Assembly: GCA_043228905.1 (NCBI GenBank)
Contig: JBHGNT010000014.1
Coordinates: forward strand, 5,828,001 to 5,892,000
Source of the DNA: Azolla caroliniana
Taxonomy: Eukaryota; Polypodiophyta
Reading direction: 5' to 3'
DNA length: 64,000 nt
The position numbers and the translations under genes are program-made. Under the pieces are notes generated by a model. That model was not told the origin of the DNA, made no database searches, and saw only the letters and a list, made by a program, of their open reading frames with translations. Below, one piece after another: positions 34,347-42,907 of the stretch; position 1 is the stretch's first letter, and every line of letters begins with the position of its first letter.

Positions 34347-36386
34347 ATGGAGGCTCAACAAGCTAACAATATGATGGCGATGTTCGAACGGATGCTTCAA
34401 GAACAACGCACGATGTCGGAGATTTCGGCATCAGTAGAGCGGCTCATGCAACGCAACGGGCAATTTAATGGTAAGGATGTGTCGCGATATTTGCAGGACT
34501 ACAAGGCGGAGATGCTCCGGTGCCGGGCTTCGGAAGGACTGCAAGTGACATCCTTTAACCGGGTGGCGACCGATGGGCTTCAAGGGAGTATCCGCGGGTT
34601 GCAACAACAAAATCCGACGTGGGAAGCATTCGAAGAGGCGTTAAAGACCACGTTTGCCATCGAGGACTCCTCCAAGGCAACGCGGAGGGGATTCGAGGAT
34701 TGGGTGGAAACGTCAGGTAAGGGGCTGAAGGTCCTCGAAGTGTTTTCGACATTCGAAAGTCGGTTTGGGAGGTTGTCCGCGAGAGATCAAACTATTCTTG
34801 CACCGGACAAAGTCATCATGTTTTTGCGAGCTGTGGACGTCCGGGACCGGAAAGATCTCGGAGTGCTTCTTGAGGACACGACCACCGAAAGCGGCCTCAC
34901 CGAAACATGGGAAAGCGTGCGGGATATCGTCGCGCGGTACACGAAGAGGGGGCAATGGCTTGCCAACGAAGAAAAGAGGGTTTCGGAACCGATTCCGAAA
35001 CCGAGAACGGGACTGGAAGACCATCAACCGAGGGCTCGGGAGATTACGGCCGAGAAGGGAGTCGACGCGTCTACGGTGGAGCAGCTGCTGAAGGAGATGG
35101 AGAATCTAAAGATCGCGATGGTGAAGAAGTCGGATGACCGCCCCACAAGCTCCAAATATACGGATCGACGGTGCATATGGTGCGATAGCGCCGAACACGA
35201 TCGGAGGGATTGCGACGACCATAAGGAGGCGCTACGACGGGATCTCATCTACTACGAGGGAAACCGGATTCATTCGATGGACTCTCGGAAGCCACTCCGA
35301 CCGAACTTCCGGAAAGGTGGCATGAAGAAGGTGCTCGAGGAGGAGTTAGCGGCAAGAAGCAACTATGCGACAACCGCGGGAATATGTGTCGGGGAGTCAA
35401 CGGGAGCGAAGGCGTCTTTCTGGCCGGAGGTGCTAGGAAACACCGAGAAAACCGACTCCAACGATATCCAAAACACCGCGGAAGGCGTCCGGGAAGCTAC
35501 GGGATGGGAGTGCCCTGTCGACAAGAATAGCATATACGCCCTGTGTCAATTACATGAGGTGTATGTGGACGAGAAACGACGGCGCACGGAGGATGCGGCC
35601 GGACCATCGAAGATACCGGAAAGCTGGAACTCCGGAGGTAAGGGAAAAGAAAAGGCGACTCCGGCATTCAAGCTCGCCTCGGACATAGAACAACAAACCG
35701 ACTTGAAAAGAGTGTTCGAGGAAAGAATCTTGGATAGCCGGGTAGATTTTTCGCTGCGGGAACTACTTGGAATAGCGAAGAAGGAGTTTCACGATCTTCT
35801 CGTGGATCTCGTGAAAAGGAAGAGACAAAGTACGGAGGAAAATGCTCCAAGGGTGAATGCAAATACCGTTTCAATGAACGACACCGAAGTGGAAGGCGAA
35901 ATTCCGAACTCCCACTATACAAGGCCACACTGGGCACGTGCGACTACGGAGACTCCGGTCCGAATCGGCAACATCAAAGAACCCGTGCTAGCATTGATTG
36001 ATCACGGATCGGAGATCAACTTGATGTCCAAGGAGTTCTACCGAAAGGGGAAGTGGCCTATAAACACCAACCATGGATGGAAGATTCGGGCAGCCACGAA
36101 AACGACAGAAGACCTATTTGCGGCTTGTCCGGATGTGACGGTAAAGATCGGGGATGTCGAAATTGACCAAAATTTCTTTGTGCAGGATGAGGTTTCACAT
36201 TCTGTCATCCTCGGCCAACCCTTTATCATGGCTTCACGGATGGAGACGAAGGTGCTCGATAGTGGTGCGGCTTTTGCGCGAATTCGGAGCCAAAACGGAG
36301 GGAAATCCGTCCAATTCCTAACAGTGCCGGCAAATCACGAAAGGAACAAGAGGGAACTCTTGTCCCAAGTGAGAATGGATTTTTAA
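34347..36386 (+). CDS. Gypsy-4 gag-protease polyprotein, intact
   Basis: The ATG at 34347 (M-E-A-Q-Q-A-N-N-M-M) is preferred over the upstream GTG at 34326, which lies inside the primer site. It gives 679 codons to TAA at 36384. The N-terminal third is the gag/capsid-like helical domain (M-F-E-R-M-L-Q; N-P-T-W-E-A-F-E-E-A-L). A CCHC knuckle C-I-W-C-D-S-A-E-H-D-R-R-D-C lies at about 35171-35212. The protease near the C-terminus has A-L-I-D-H-G-S-E-I-N-L (about 35992) with flap/I-L-G-Q-P motif at about 36209. The active site D-H-G instead of D-S/T-G is notable; I cannot tell whether it is typical of this lineage. Pol follows in another frame. Confidence 0.9.
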   Translation: MEAQQANNMMAMFERMLQEQRTMSEISASVERLMQRNGQFNGKDVSRYLQDYKAEMLRCRASEGLQVTSFNRVATDGLQGSIRGLQQQNPTWEAFEEALKTTFAIEDSSKATRRGFEDWVETSGKGLKVLEVFSTFESRFGRLSARDQTILAPDKVIMFLRAVDVRDRKDLGVLLEDTTTESGLTETWESVRDIVARYTKRGQWLANEEKRVSEPIPKPRTGLEDHQPRAREITAEKGVDASTVEQLLKEMENLKIAMVKKSDDRPTSSKYTDRRCIWCDSAEHDRRDCDDHKEALRRDLIYYEGNRIHSMDSRKPLRPNFRKGGMKKVLEEELAARSNYATTAGICVGESTGAKASFWPEVLGNTEKTDSNDIQNTAEGVREATGWECPVDKNSIYALCQLHEVYVDEKRRRTEDAAGPSKIPESWNSGGKGKEKATPAFKLASDIEQQTDLKRVFEERILDSRVDFSLRELLGIAKKEFHDLLVDLVKRKRQSTEENAPRVNANTVSMNDTEVEGEIPNSHYTRPHWARATTETPVRIGNIKEPVLALIDHGSEINLMSKEFYRKGKWPINTNHGWKIRAATKTTEDLFAACPDVTVKIGDVEIDQNFFVQDEVSHSVILGQPFIMASRMETKVLDSGAAFARIRSQNGGKSVQFLTVPANHERNKRELLSQVRMDF

Positions 36387-36520
36387 AGCGGACTGTTGCG
36401 GAGTGGGGAAGTGATAGTCCGAGAAGCCCTGATACCCCACACAGGAAGAAAACTCTCGGAGCAAAACAAGTACGAATCGGCCCGGATGGGGCATCTACGT
36501 ACACGTCCGTAACCGGAGGA

Positions 36521-39500
36521 ATGAAGAAACAATACCGACAAGTGGAGGATAAGTTACGGTCGGCATCAATAATAAAAGAAGACGAAGAAATCGTGGGAGT
36601 GATCGAGGAAGTGTTCTATGGGAATACACTACAACGGCTTGAAGAGCTTGCGGAAGATAAAAGCCAAGGGAACCGGGTAGTCCCGGTGGAATCGGTCGAG
36701 ATGTACGAGATCGTTGCGAAAATGGGGCCGGATGCGCTCCGCAAAGAAGAAGCAATGGTAAGTACGAAATACAAGACCGTGGAGAAGAAGGTGAAACCGG
36801 CCGCGGGACCACTACCCGCCGATAGCGAACAAAAGAAGAAAGAAGTCTCGGGAGATCCGACACTTCGGAAGTCCGTGGATATCGGACATGCCTTCACAGA
36901 TGAGACCCGGAAGAAACTTCGGATCGGTGGAGGTGGGTTCCTCTTACAAGAAGAAGAAAAACGGTTTCGAGAGATGTTGGAGCAACATGGCAAAGCATTC
37001 GCGTTCACATCGAGGGAGATCGGATGCATTGATCCAAAGATAGTGGAGCCGATGGTGATTTTCACGATTGATCATGTACTGTGGAACCTGAAGCCGATTC
37101 CGGTGCCACGGGCGCATATTCCGAAAGTCATCGACTTGCTCAAGGAGAAGGTGGCGATGGGGATTCTAGAGCCATCAAGTGCTCCGTACTCAAATCGATG
37201 GTTTACGGTTCCGAAGAAGAATGGGTCACTCCGATTCATCCAAGACTTGCAACCGGTGAACAAGGTCACGATCCGGAACTCGGGAGTCGGTCCGATAGTG
37301 GACGAATTCGCGGAAGCTTTTGCCGGACGTGCGATATACTCCATCGGGGACCTATACTCGGGGTATGACCAATTCCAACTAGCCGTGGAGAGCCGAGACA
37401 TCACTACCATGCGGACACTGATAGGACTAGTTCGAATGTGCACACTACCACAAGGAGCGACAAACTCGGTTGCACATATGATGAACGCGATGAACAAGGT
37501 GCTTCGAGATTGCATCCCGGAGATAACGATGCCGTTTCTAGATGACATTCCGATGAAAGGATGCGCGGTGGAAGAAAAAGATGAGACTATGGATGATCGG
37601 GGATGCCGAAAGTTCGTGGTCGACCATATTCATGATTGCGAGAAAGTGTTGCGAAAGCTAGAAGATGTGCACCTAACACTTTCCGGGGAGAAATCGGCAT
37701 TCGGGCAAGAAGAAATATTGGTGGTCGGACATCTATGTGGACCCTACGGCCGAAGACCGTCACCAACAAAGATCGATGCGATTCAAGCTATGAAGGAAGT
37801 ATGTGAGTCAACATCGGAAGTCCGAAGGTTTCTGGGTGCGTGTGCATTCTATCACATATGGATTCCGCACTATGCACATATATCGGACCCGCTCTATCAC
37901 TTGTTGCGGAAAGGTAAGAAATTCGAGTGGAAACCGGAACACACTAAAGCCATGAGGAAGCTCAAGAAGACACTATGGAGGGCGGAATCACTTAAGAAGC
38001 CAAGCTACAAGCGGCCAATCATAGTAACGGTTGATACAAGTCCAGCCGGTATCGGGTGGGTCATCAATCAAGCCGACTCGGATGGTTCGCGGTATCCGAT
38101 CCGATTTGGAGCAAAGGTCCTCAACGAAAGGCAACGCGGATATGCACAAGTCAAAAGAGAATTGTGGGGAGTCGTGTCGGCGATAAAATCGGATCGGGAT
38201 TATTTGATCGGAGCTGAAGTGGTGATCGAGACGGATTGTCTTCCGATACTCGGGATGATGCGGTGTTGTACGATACCGGATGTGGCTATGCTAAGGTGGA
38301 TTGCATATGTCAAGTCACTTAATCCGGAGGTTCGACACATCTCAGGGAAGGACAACGCGGTAGCGGACATGTTATCGAGGGCGCGGTTTGAAGACGACAT
38401 AACCGAATCAGATAATGAAGAAGTTTCCGAAGACTACTTCACGTCAGAACACATATGCCGAGTGAACGTGATCCGAGAATTCCGGGAAGAAGAATACGAG
38501 GGGGAAACCTTGATGATCGGGAAGATGCTACAAGAGGTCGAGGATTCAACCAATGATAAAGAAAGGAGAGCCGAGATCCGAAGGAAGAAGAGGCAAGTCC
38601 AAAAATTCTTCTTGGAAAACGGTTTAATATGGAGGACGCCGAAAAGACCGGATGGGATACCACTTCGAGTAGTCGGGACGAAAGAGCAACGAAACCGGAT
38701 AATGTCCGAGTTCCACGAATCCGATTGGGCTGGACATCGAGGAACATGGGCAACTTTTGTGAAAATCAAGCAAAGATATTGGTGGAAGAACATGTATAAA
38801 GATGTCGCGGAGTTCACAGAAAGCTGCGAGAAATGTCAAGTCTACTCCGGGGTCCGACACCGAGATGAGCTGCATCCGACATTCTCACCGACAATCAACT
38901 TCAAGTGGATGGTCGACATTGTAGCTATGCCGACCGGGATTGGACAAAAGAAATACTTGGTGTTAGCTCGAGAAGATCTCACAAACCAAGTTGAAGGTCG
39001 AGCGCTTCGGAGGAAAACGTGTGCCGCGGTGTGCCAATTTCTTTTGGAAGAAGTGTTTTGTAGGTACGGCTGCGTAGGACAAGTGATTGCGGACCGGGGA
39101 GAACTCGACTCGGACAAAGCTAGGGGATTCTTCGCCAAACATGGAGTTCGGTTAACGTTGACAACGGCCTACAATCCGGAGGCCAACGGGAAGATCGAAC
39201 GAGGACATAGTCCGATCGTGAAAGCACTTGCGAAGGCATGCGACAGAAGGGTGAAGGATTGGCCACAAATGCTTCCGTATGCACTATGGGCGGATCGGAC
39301 GACGCATAGCTCCGTGACCGGTTACATGCCGGCAGAACTCATGACCGGACAAGCACCGGTAATGCCAACGGAAACCGCAATCGCGACATGGACAATACTA
39401 CCGTGGAAGGAAGAGATGAGCCGGGAAGAACTACTAGCGGTCCGGATACGACAACTGGAGGGAAGACCGAAAGATGTAGCGGAAGCGTCACGCCGACAAC

Positions 39501-39988
39501 AAGAAGCACGGTTCCGGAACAAAAGCCGGTTCGACACAAAGCACCGACTACGACCGAGGAGGATTGAAGAAGGAGATTGGGTGATCGTCTATGATAGTAG
39601 CTTGGACCATCAACATACAACGATGCGGAAATTCGCGAAAAGGTGGTTCGGGCCGTACGAGGTTCGGAAGGTCTTCGACAACGGGACGTACCGACTGTCC
39701 GAGTTGGATGGAACAATACTACGAGTGCCTATAGCCGGGAAGCGGGTGAAGATTTTCAAGAAGCGGACCGACGACAAACCTTATGTGATCCAAGTCGAGG
39801 CCGACAACGAGGAGCAATCGGACGAAGACCACAATGATGCGGGAAGCGAAGAAAGTGGATTACAACTCATAGTCGACATAAGGGGAGAATCGGAGGAAGC
39901 TTCGGATGAAGACGGATACGAAGAATCAAGAACTTCGGCACATACCGGAGGATGTGCGGGTTTGGAGGGGGCGAGTGTCGTAGTGTAG
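36521..39988 (+). CDS. Gypsy-4 pol: RT, RNase H, integrase, intact
   Basis: The 1155-codon frame has its first ATG at 36521, but the frame is open at least to 36422, so expression by frameshift or readthrough from gag is possible (pol lies in the -1 frame relative to gag). RT has F-I-Q-D-L-Q-P-V-N-K and the active site F-L-D-D at 37534-37545. RNase H has V-D-T-S-P-A-G-I-G-W at about 38032 and E-T-D-C-L-P-I. The integrase zinc finger (H-x-x-x-x-x-G-H-R-G, then C-E-K-C-Q) is at about 38717-38841, and the core D-D-E (M-V-D-I-V-A; I-A-D-R-G-E-L-D; N-P-E-A-N-G-K-I-E-R) at about 38910-39201. The C-terminus is acidic with no chromodomain and overlaps the 3' LTR by 13 bases. Confidence 0.92.
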   Translation: MKKQYRQVEDKLRSASIIKEDEEIVGVIEEVFYGNTLQRLEELAEDKSQGNRVVPVESVEMYEIVAKMGPDALRKEEAMVSTKYKTVEKKVKPAAGPLPADSEQKKKEVSGDPTLRKSVDIGHAFTDETRKKLRIGGGGFLLQEEEKRFREMLEQHGKAFAFTSREIGCIDPKIVEPMVIFTIDHVLWNLKPIPVPRAHIPKVIDLLKEKVAMGILEPSSAPYSNRWFTVPKKNGSLRFIQDLQPVNKVTIRNSGVGPIVDEFAEAFAGRAIYSIGDLYSGYDQFQLAVESRDITTMRTLIGLVRMCTLPQGATNSVAHMMNAMNKVLRDCIPEITMPFLDDIPMKGCAVEEKDETMDDRGCRKFVVDHIHDCEKVLRKLEDVHLTLSGEKSAFGQEEILVVGHLCGPYGRRPSPTKIDAIQAMKEVCESTSEVRRFLGACAFYHIWIPHYAHISDPLYHLLRKGKKFEWKPEHTKAMRKLKKTLWRAESLKKPSYKRPIIVTVDTSPAGIGWVINQADSDGSRYPIRFGAKVLNERQRGYAQVKRELWGVVSAIKSDRDYLIGAEVVIETDCLPILGMMRCCTIPDVAMLRWIAYVKSLNPEVRHISGKDNAVADMLSRARFEDDITESDNEEVSEDYFTSEHICRVNVIREFREEEYEGETLMIGKMLQEVEDSTNDKERRAEIRRKKRQVQKFFLENGLIWRTPKRPDGIPLRVVGTKEQRNRIMSEFHESDWAGHRGTWATFVKIKQRYWWKNMYKDVAEFTESCEKCQVYSGVRHRDELHPTFSPTINFKWMVDIVAMPTGIGQKKYLVLAREDLTNQVEGRALRRKTCAAVCQFLLEEVFCRYGCVGQVIADRGELDSDKARGFFAKHGVRLTLTTAYNPEANGKIERGHSPIVKALAKACDRRVKDWPQMLPYALWADRTTHSSVTGYMPAELMTGQAPVMPTETAIATWTILPWKEEMSREELLAVRIRQLEGRPKDVAEASRRQQEARFRNKSRFDTKHRLRPRRIEEGDWVIVYDSSLDHQHTTMRKFAKRWFGPYEVRKVFDNGTYRLSELDGTILRVPIAGKRVKIFKKRTDDKPYVIQVEADNEEQSDEDHNDAGSEESGLQLIVDIRGESEEASDEDGYEESRTSAHTGGCAGLEGASVVV

Positions 39989-40753
39989 GTTGCACACTAT
40001 GTGGAAATTATATTTTTGTCCCTCCGGATAGAGAATGGAGTGCTCGGTGAGAACCGGAAGAAAACGGCATACCGGCAAGGAGGAAAACGGCATACCGGCA
40101 AGGAAGAGCCGGATAAAGAGACATAAATGTAAAAAAAAAAGGAAATACTCACTACTATGCAAGGCGTGATTCGAACTCTGCACCTCCACGTTGACAAACC
40201 CCAACCTTACCATTACATTAACTTATCTTAAGTGTTTAAAATATAGATTTAATACGTATAAGACCTTTATTTATGCATACCTTTATTAAAAGGTAAATCG
40301 TGTATTTTTTTAATATATGAAAAACACGAGACACTAAAAATAACTCATGCACATCTAGCGTGCATGAGCCCTATACTTAGGAAATAAAAAAGCATCACAT
40401 GCACATTTAGTGGACATGAACACTTTTTGTAAAAAAAAAGCATGAAGCCATGCTTAGCTCTTCCTTCCTTATATAAGGAGGAGAGAAATATATAAAGGGT
40501 TGTTGATTATTTGGATTAAGTATTAATCAATACAAAAATTATTCGTGGGATTCACGATTTATACATCTACTTCTCTCTTAACACCCTAAGTACCAATTAA
40601 TATAGTATACTCGTGTGATTCACGAGTTTCTTATCTTTCTCTTCGCTATTTACTCATAATTAATCTCTATCTCACGAACTTCTTTCTCCTAGTCCAAGAC
40701 CTCTGTGGTTCCCACCCGACTCACGCAACGATCCGGAGCCGAAAGGCACGACA
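39976..40753 (+). repeat. Gypsy-4 3' LTR
   Basis: Nearly identical to 33555-34308. It has one extra 24-bp tandem copy of GGAAAACGGCATACCGGCAA-type sequence at about 40059-40106. It is preceded by the polypurine tract GGAGGGGGCGAG at 39964-39975. Confidence 0.93.
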
Positions 40754-40757
40754 ACGT
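40754..40757. repeat. Target-site duplication ACGT of Gypsy-4 (right copy)
   Basis: ACGT follows GGCACGACA at the end of the 3' LTR. Confidence 0.8.
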
Positions 40758-41406
40758 CTCCTATGCCGACAATTCAACTTACACATTCATTCCCCATCCT
40801 CACACAACCGTGATATCTGGCTCTATAGGATGCGAAGCACTTTCGGTCAGGAGTAAAATGGAACGACGCTCCGGAGTCGACCACCCACGTCGTTTCGTCG
40901 CTAACAAGGTGTAGCTTGCGCTCCTCAATGATGAGGAGCACATCTTCTTCTCTTGTTGCGATTACCGACGTTCCTTTCCGATCCGAGCTATTCCGGTTTG
41001 AACTCTTCTTTGAGTCGGTGTGCTCCTCAGTGATGAGGAGCACATCTTCTTCTCTTGTTGCGATTACCGACGTTCCTTTCCAATCCGAGCTATTCCGGTT
41101 TGAACTCTTCTTTGAGTCGGCACTGTCGATTCCTTTCTCTTTCGGGTAGTGTCGGCAGTCCTTCTGGAAATGCCCCAGCTTCCCAAAATAGAAGCACGTG
41201 GGTCTCCCCCTTGACTTTGACCTCGTCCCCGACTTTTCCCAATTCTGAGGACTCCGATTCCGGACACTCCCTCGTTGTGTGTCGTTTTCCGTAGCTAGGG
41301 CTTTTGAGTCGAAGATCATTTGCTTGTCTTTCCAATGAGCCTCTTCGTCCATCAACCTTGATTTTACCCTTGCTAAGGATAGGTGTTTCCCTTCTCACCC
41401 AGCGTT
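40758..41406 (-). pseudogene. Copia-4 gag C-terminus, zinc knuckle and protease
   Basis: Read on the minus strand from 41406, this matches Copia-3 gag: D-E-E-A-H-W-K-D-K, S-K-S-R-G-R-P-T-C-F-Y-F-G-K-L-G-H-F-Q-K-D (knuckle with the second Cys changed to Phe), and protease V-V-D-S-G-A-S at about 40880 with the proper D-S-G. A 102-bp unit (34 codons) is tandemly duplicated in frame at 40930-41031 and 41032-41133. The upstream part is beyond Gypsy-5 at 53610, and the downstream part is beyond Gypsy-4 at 33550. Confidence 0.82.
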
Positions 41407-41411
41407 GCCCA
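41407..41411. repeat. Target-site duplication GCCCA of Gypsy-5 (left copy)
   Basis: GCCCA at 41407-41411 recurs at 53610-53614. Removing what lies between, with one copy, restores the Copia-4 gag reading (V-V-T-L-G followed by the Copia-3-like linker). Confidence 0.85.
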
Positions 41412-42010
41412 TGCCATGATGACACTCACATTATTCCTCGAAAGGATTTGAACCCACGACCTTGTTATACACATGTCAAATCTATAACCATTGTAATCAT
41501 ATGTTTATATGTATAGTTTTTAGAATATATAATGTAATATCATAGGAATATTCTATATTACTCTACATTCTAGAATGACCTAGAATATTCTAGAGTGTTC
41601 TACATACTAGAACCTTTTAGATTACTCTACATTCTAGAAAGACCTAGAATATTCTAGAGTGTTCTATATTACTTATAAATAGGCATCTATCAATCATCCC
41701 AAAACTAAATTGGTTCAAGTCATTCTATATCACTCTGTTGCGTACTCTTTGTAATCCGTTTTACACTGCAATATAATATTTCCCTTTCAATTCTCTCTTC
41801 TTCTTCTTTTTCGTAAATGTATGTTTATATTAAAACAATCATGACAATACAAAAAACCTTGATATCAAAACTACTTCAAAAGTAGCGGTGTGGCAAGGGC
41901 GACCCTCTAAGGTGTTGCAATACAAAACGACACAAATGTAACTTATCTGGGGACAAAGTTCCGATACAACATAACTGTGAAAACTGCCACATCGACTTTC
42001 CTCTTATCTA

Positions 42011-42067
<57 letters not shown>

Positions 42068-42070
42068 ACG
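41412..42070 (+). repeat. Gypsy-5 5' LTR
   Basis: It starts TGCCATGATGACAC. The first 85 bp hold an antisense tRNA-like segment with a perfect B-box (GGGTTCAAATCC on the minus strand, 41455-41444). TTCTAGAATGACC-type repeats at 41560-41660 precede TATAAAT at 41674. The putative RNA start AAATTGGTTCAA is at 41707-41718. A foreign-looking roughly 190-bp block (about 41806-41998) absent from the 3' LTR lies before a (CT)n tract. Confidence 0.82.
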
Positions 42071-42072
42071 GT

Positions 42073-42084
42073 TTGAACCAATTT
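42073..42084 (+). promoter_or_regulatory. Gypsy-5 self-complementary primer site
   Basis: TTGAACCAATTT is exactly complementary to AAATTGGTTCAA at 41707-41718, 33 bases past the TATA box. Compared with Gypsy-1 and 2 one base pair has changed on both sides (C-G to T-A), keeping the pairing. Confidence 0.72.
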
Positions 42085-42140
42085 TCTCATTTCTTCCTCT
42101 TCCTAACAAGTTCTCTTATTCCTCCTCTCCCTTCATAAGC

Positions 42141-42144
42141 TATG
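42141..42144. repeat. Target-site duplication TATG of the DNA transposon (left copy)
   Basis: TATG lies just outside the left inverted repeat and recurs at 49311-49314. The uninterrupted host reading would be ...ATAAGC-TATG-GAGTTC, so the target included the Gypsy-5 gag ATG. Confidence 0.85.
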
Positions 42145-42181
42145 AACACCGGGTCATTTGAAACAGGTAATATGTCGTATT
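42145..42181 (+). repeat. Left terminal inverted repeat
   Basis: It starts AACACCGGGTCATTTGAAAC and continues to 42181. It pairs with 49274-49310 in reverse complement, with one mismatch at repeat position 34. Confidence 0.95.
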
Positions 42182-42907
42182 CTCTTTTGGCATAGTTGGC
42201 CAGATGTAGAAAAGTACCCTATATTAGCCTGATATCGAAAATATACGATGCATGCGTACCCCTTTTGCGACTTGATGGTTAAATATAGAACAAAAAAAAC
42301 CGAGCAATTACTAAATTGTATATGTGTCCACATTCGTGTCAATTTGCATATCATGGAGCACAATTGAAGACTTGGTTCAATATAAAGTTCTAAAATTGGT
42401 ATCCATATTCAAATTGTAGAGTAAAACTACATAAACCGTAATTATAAATATGTGGTTTTGGGTTTAGGAATAAAGTAGTACCCCACTTGTTGGACGGGTA
42501 TATCGATAGTTTCATTGTATAATGTCATATAGTTCATGACAATGTAATTGGTAAGAGTAACAATTACGTACGACATTCATTTATACTATGTGGAACCAGT
42601 AGACTTGAACCGTAGGTAACTAAAAACCTCTTATTATCAAAAACATTCGCCTTTTCATATACAGTCATGCTAACGGAAATGAGAAATTACAATATCATGT
42701 TAATATCTCAAACTGAAGAAGAGCATGGTGACCAATTATATGTAAATACAAACTACGGTTCCAATAATGATTAAAAAGGGAAATTATGAATAGGTGAATT
42801 TAATTAAACGATAAACAATTACAGATGTTCTCATATACAAATATAATATGAAGTGATGGTGAACATTATGCCTCAAAATCCTCAATTTTTACATTACGCC
42901 ATCTACA
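42182..42907. other. Transposon left flank, non-coding
   Basis: These are 726 AT-rich bases between the left inverted repeat and the methyltransferase stop codon. No coding frame is convincing. It presumably holds the methyltransferase 3' untranslated region and sub-terminal sites. Confidence 0.6.

Larger units (their letters stand above)
33555..40753 (+). mobile_element. Gypsy-4, young Ty3/gypsy element with open gag and pol
   Basis: This 7199-bp element has a 754-bp 5' LTR (33555-34308), PBS at 34313, gag-protease ORF 34347-36386, pol ORF 36521-39988, a 778-bp 3' LTR (39976-40753) and a 4-bp TSD. By eye the LTRs differ by under a dozen substitutions or 1-base indels plus one 24-bp tandem duplication in the 3' copy, so insertion was recent. 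It is the only retroelement here whose coding regions are both uninterrupted. It lacks a chromodomain and is clearly a different lineage from Gypsy-1, 2 and 5. Confidence 0.94.

Noticed and set aside
41412-41510. Functional tRNA genes in the LTR tips
   Set aside because: B-box and D-loop-like sequences are present but the 5' acceptor strand does not pair with the 3' end, and the segments repeat in every LTR of the family.
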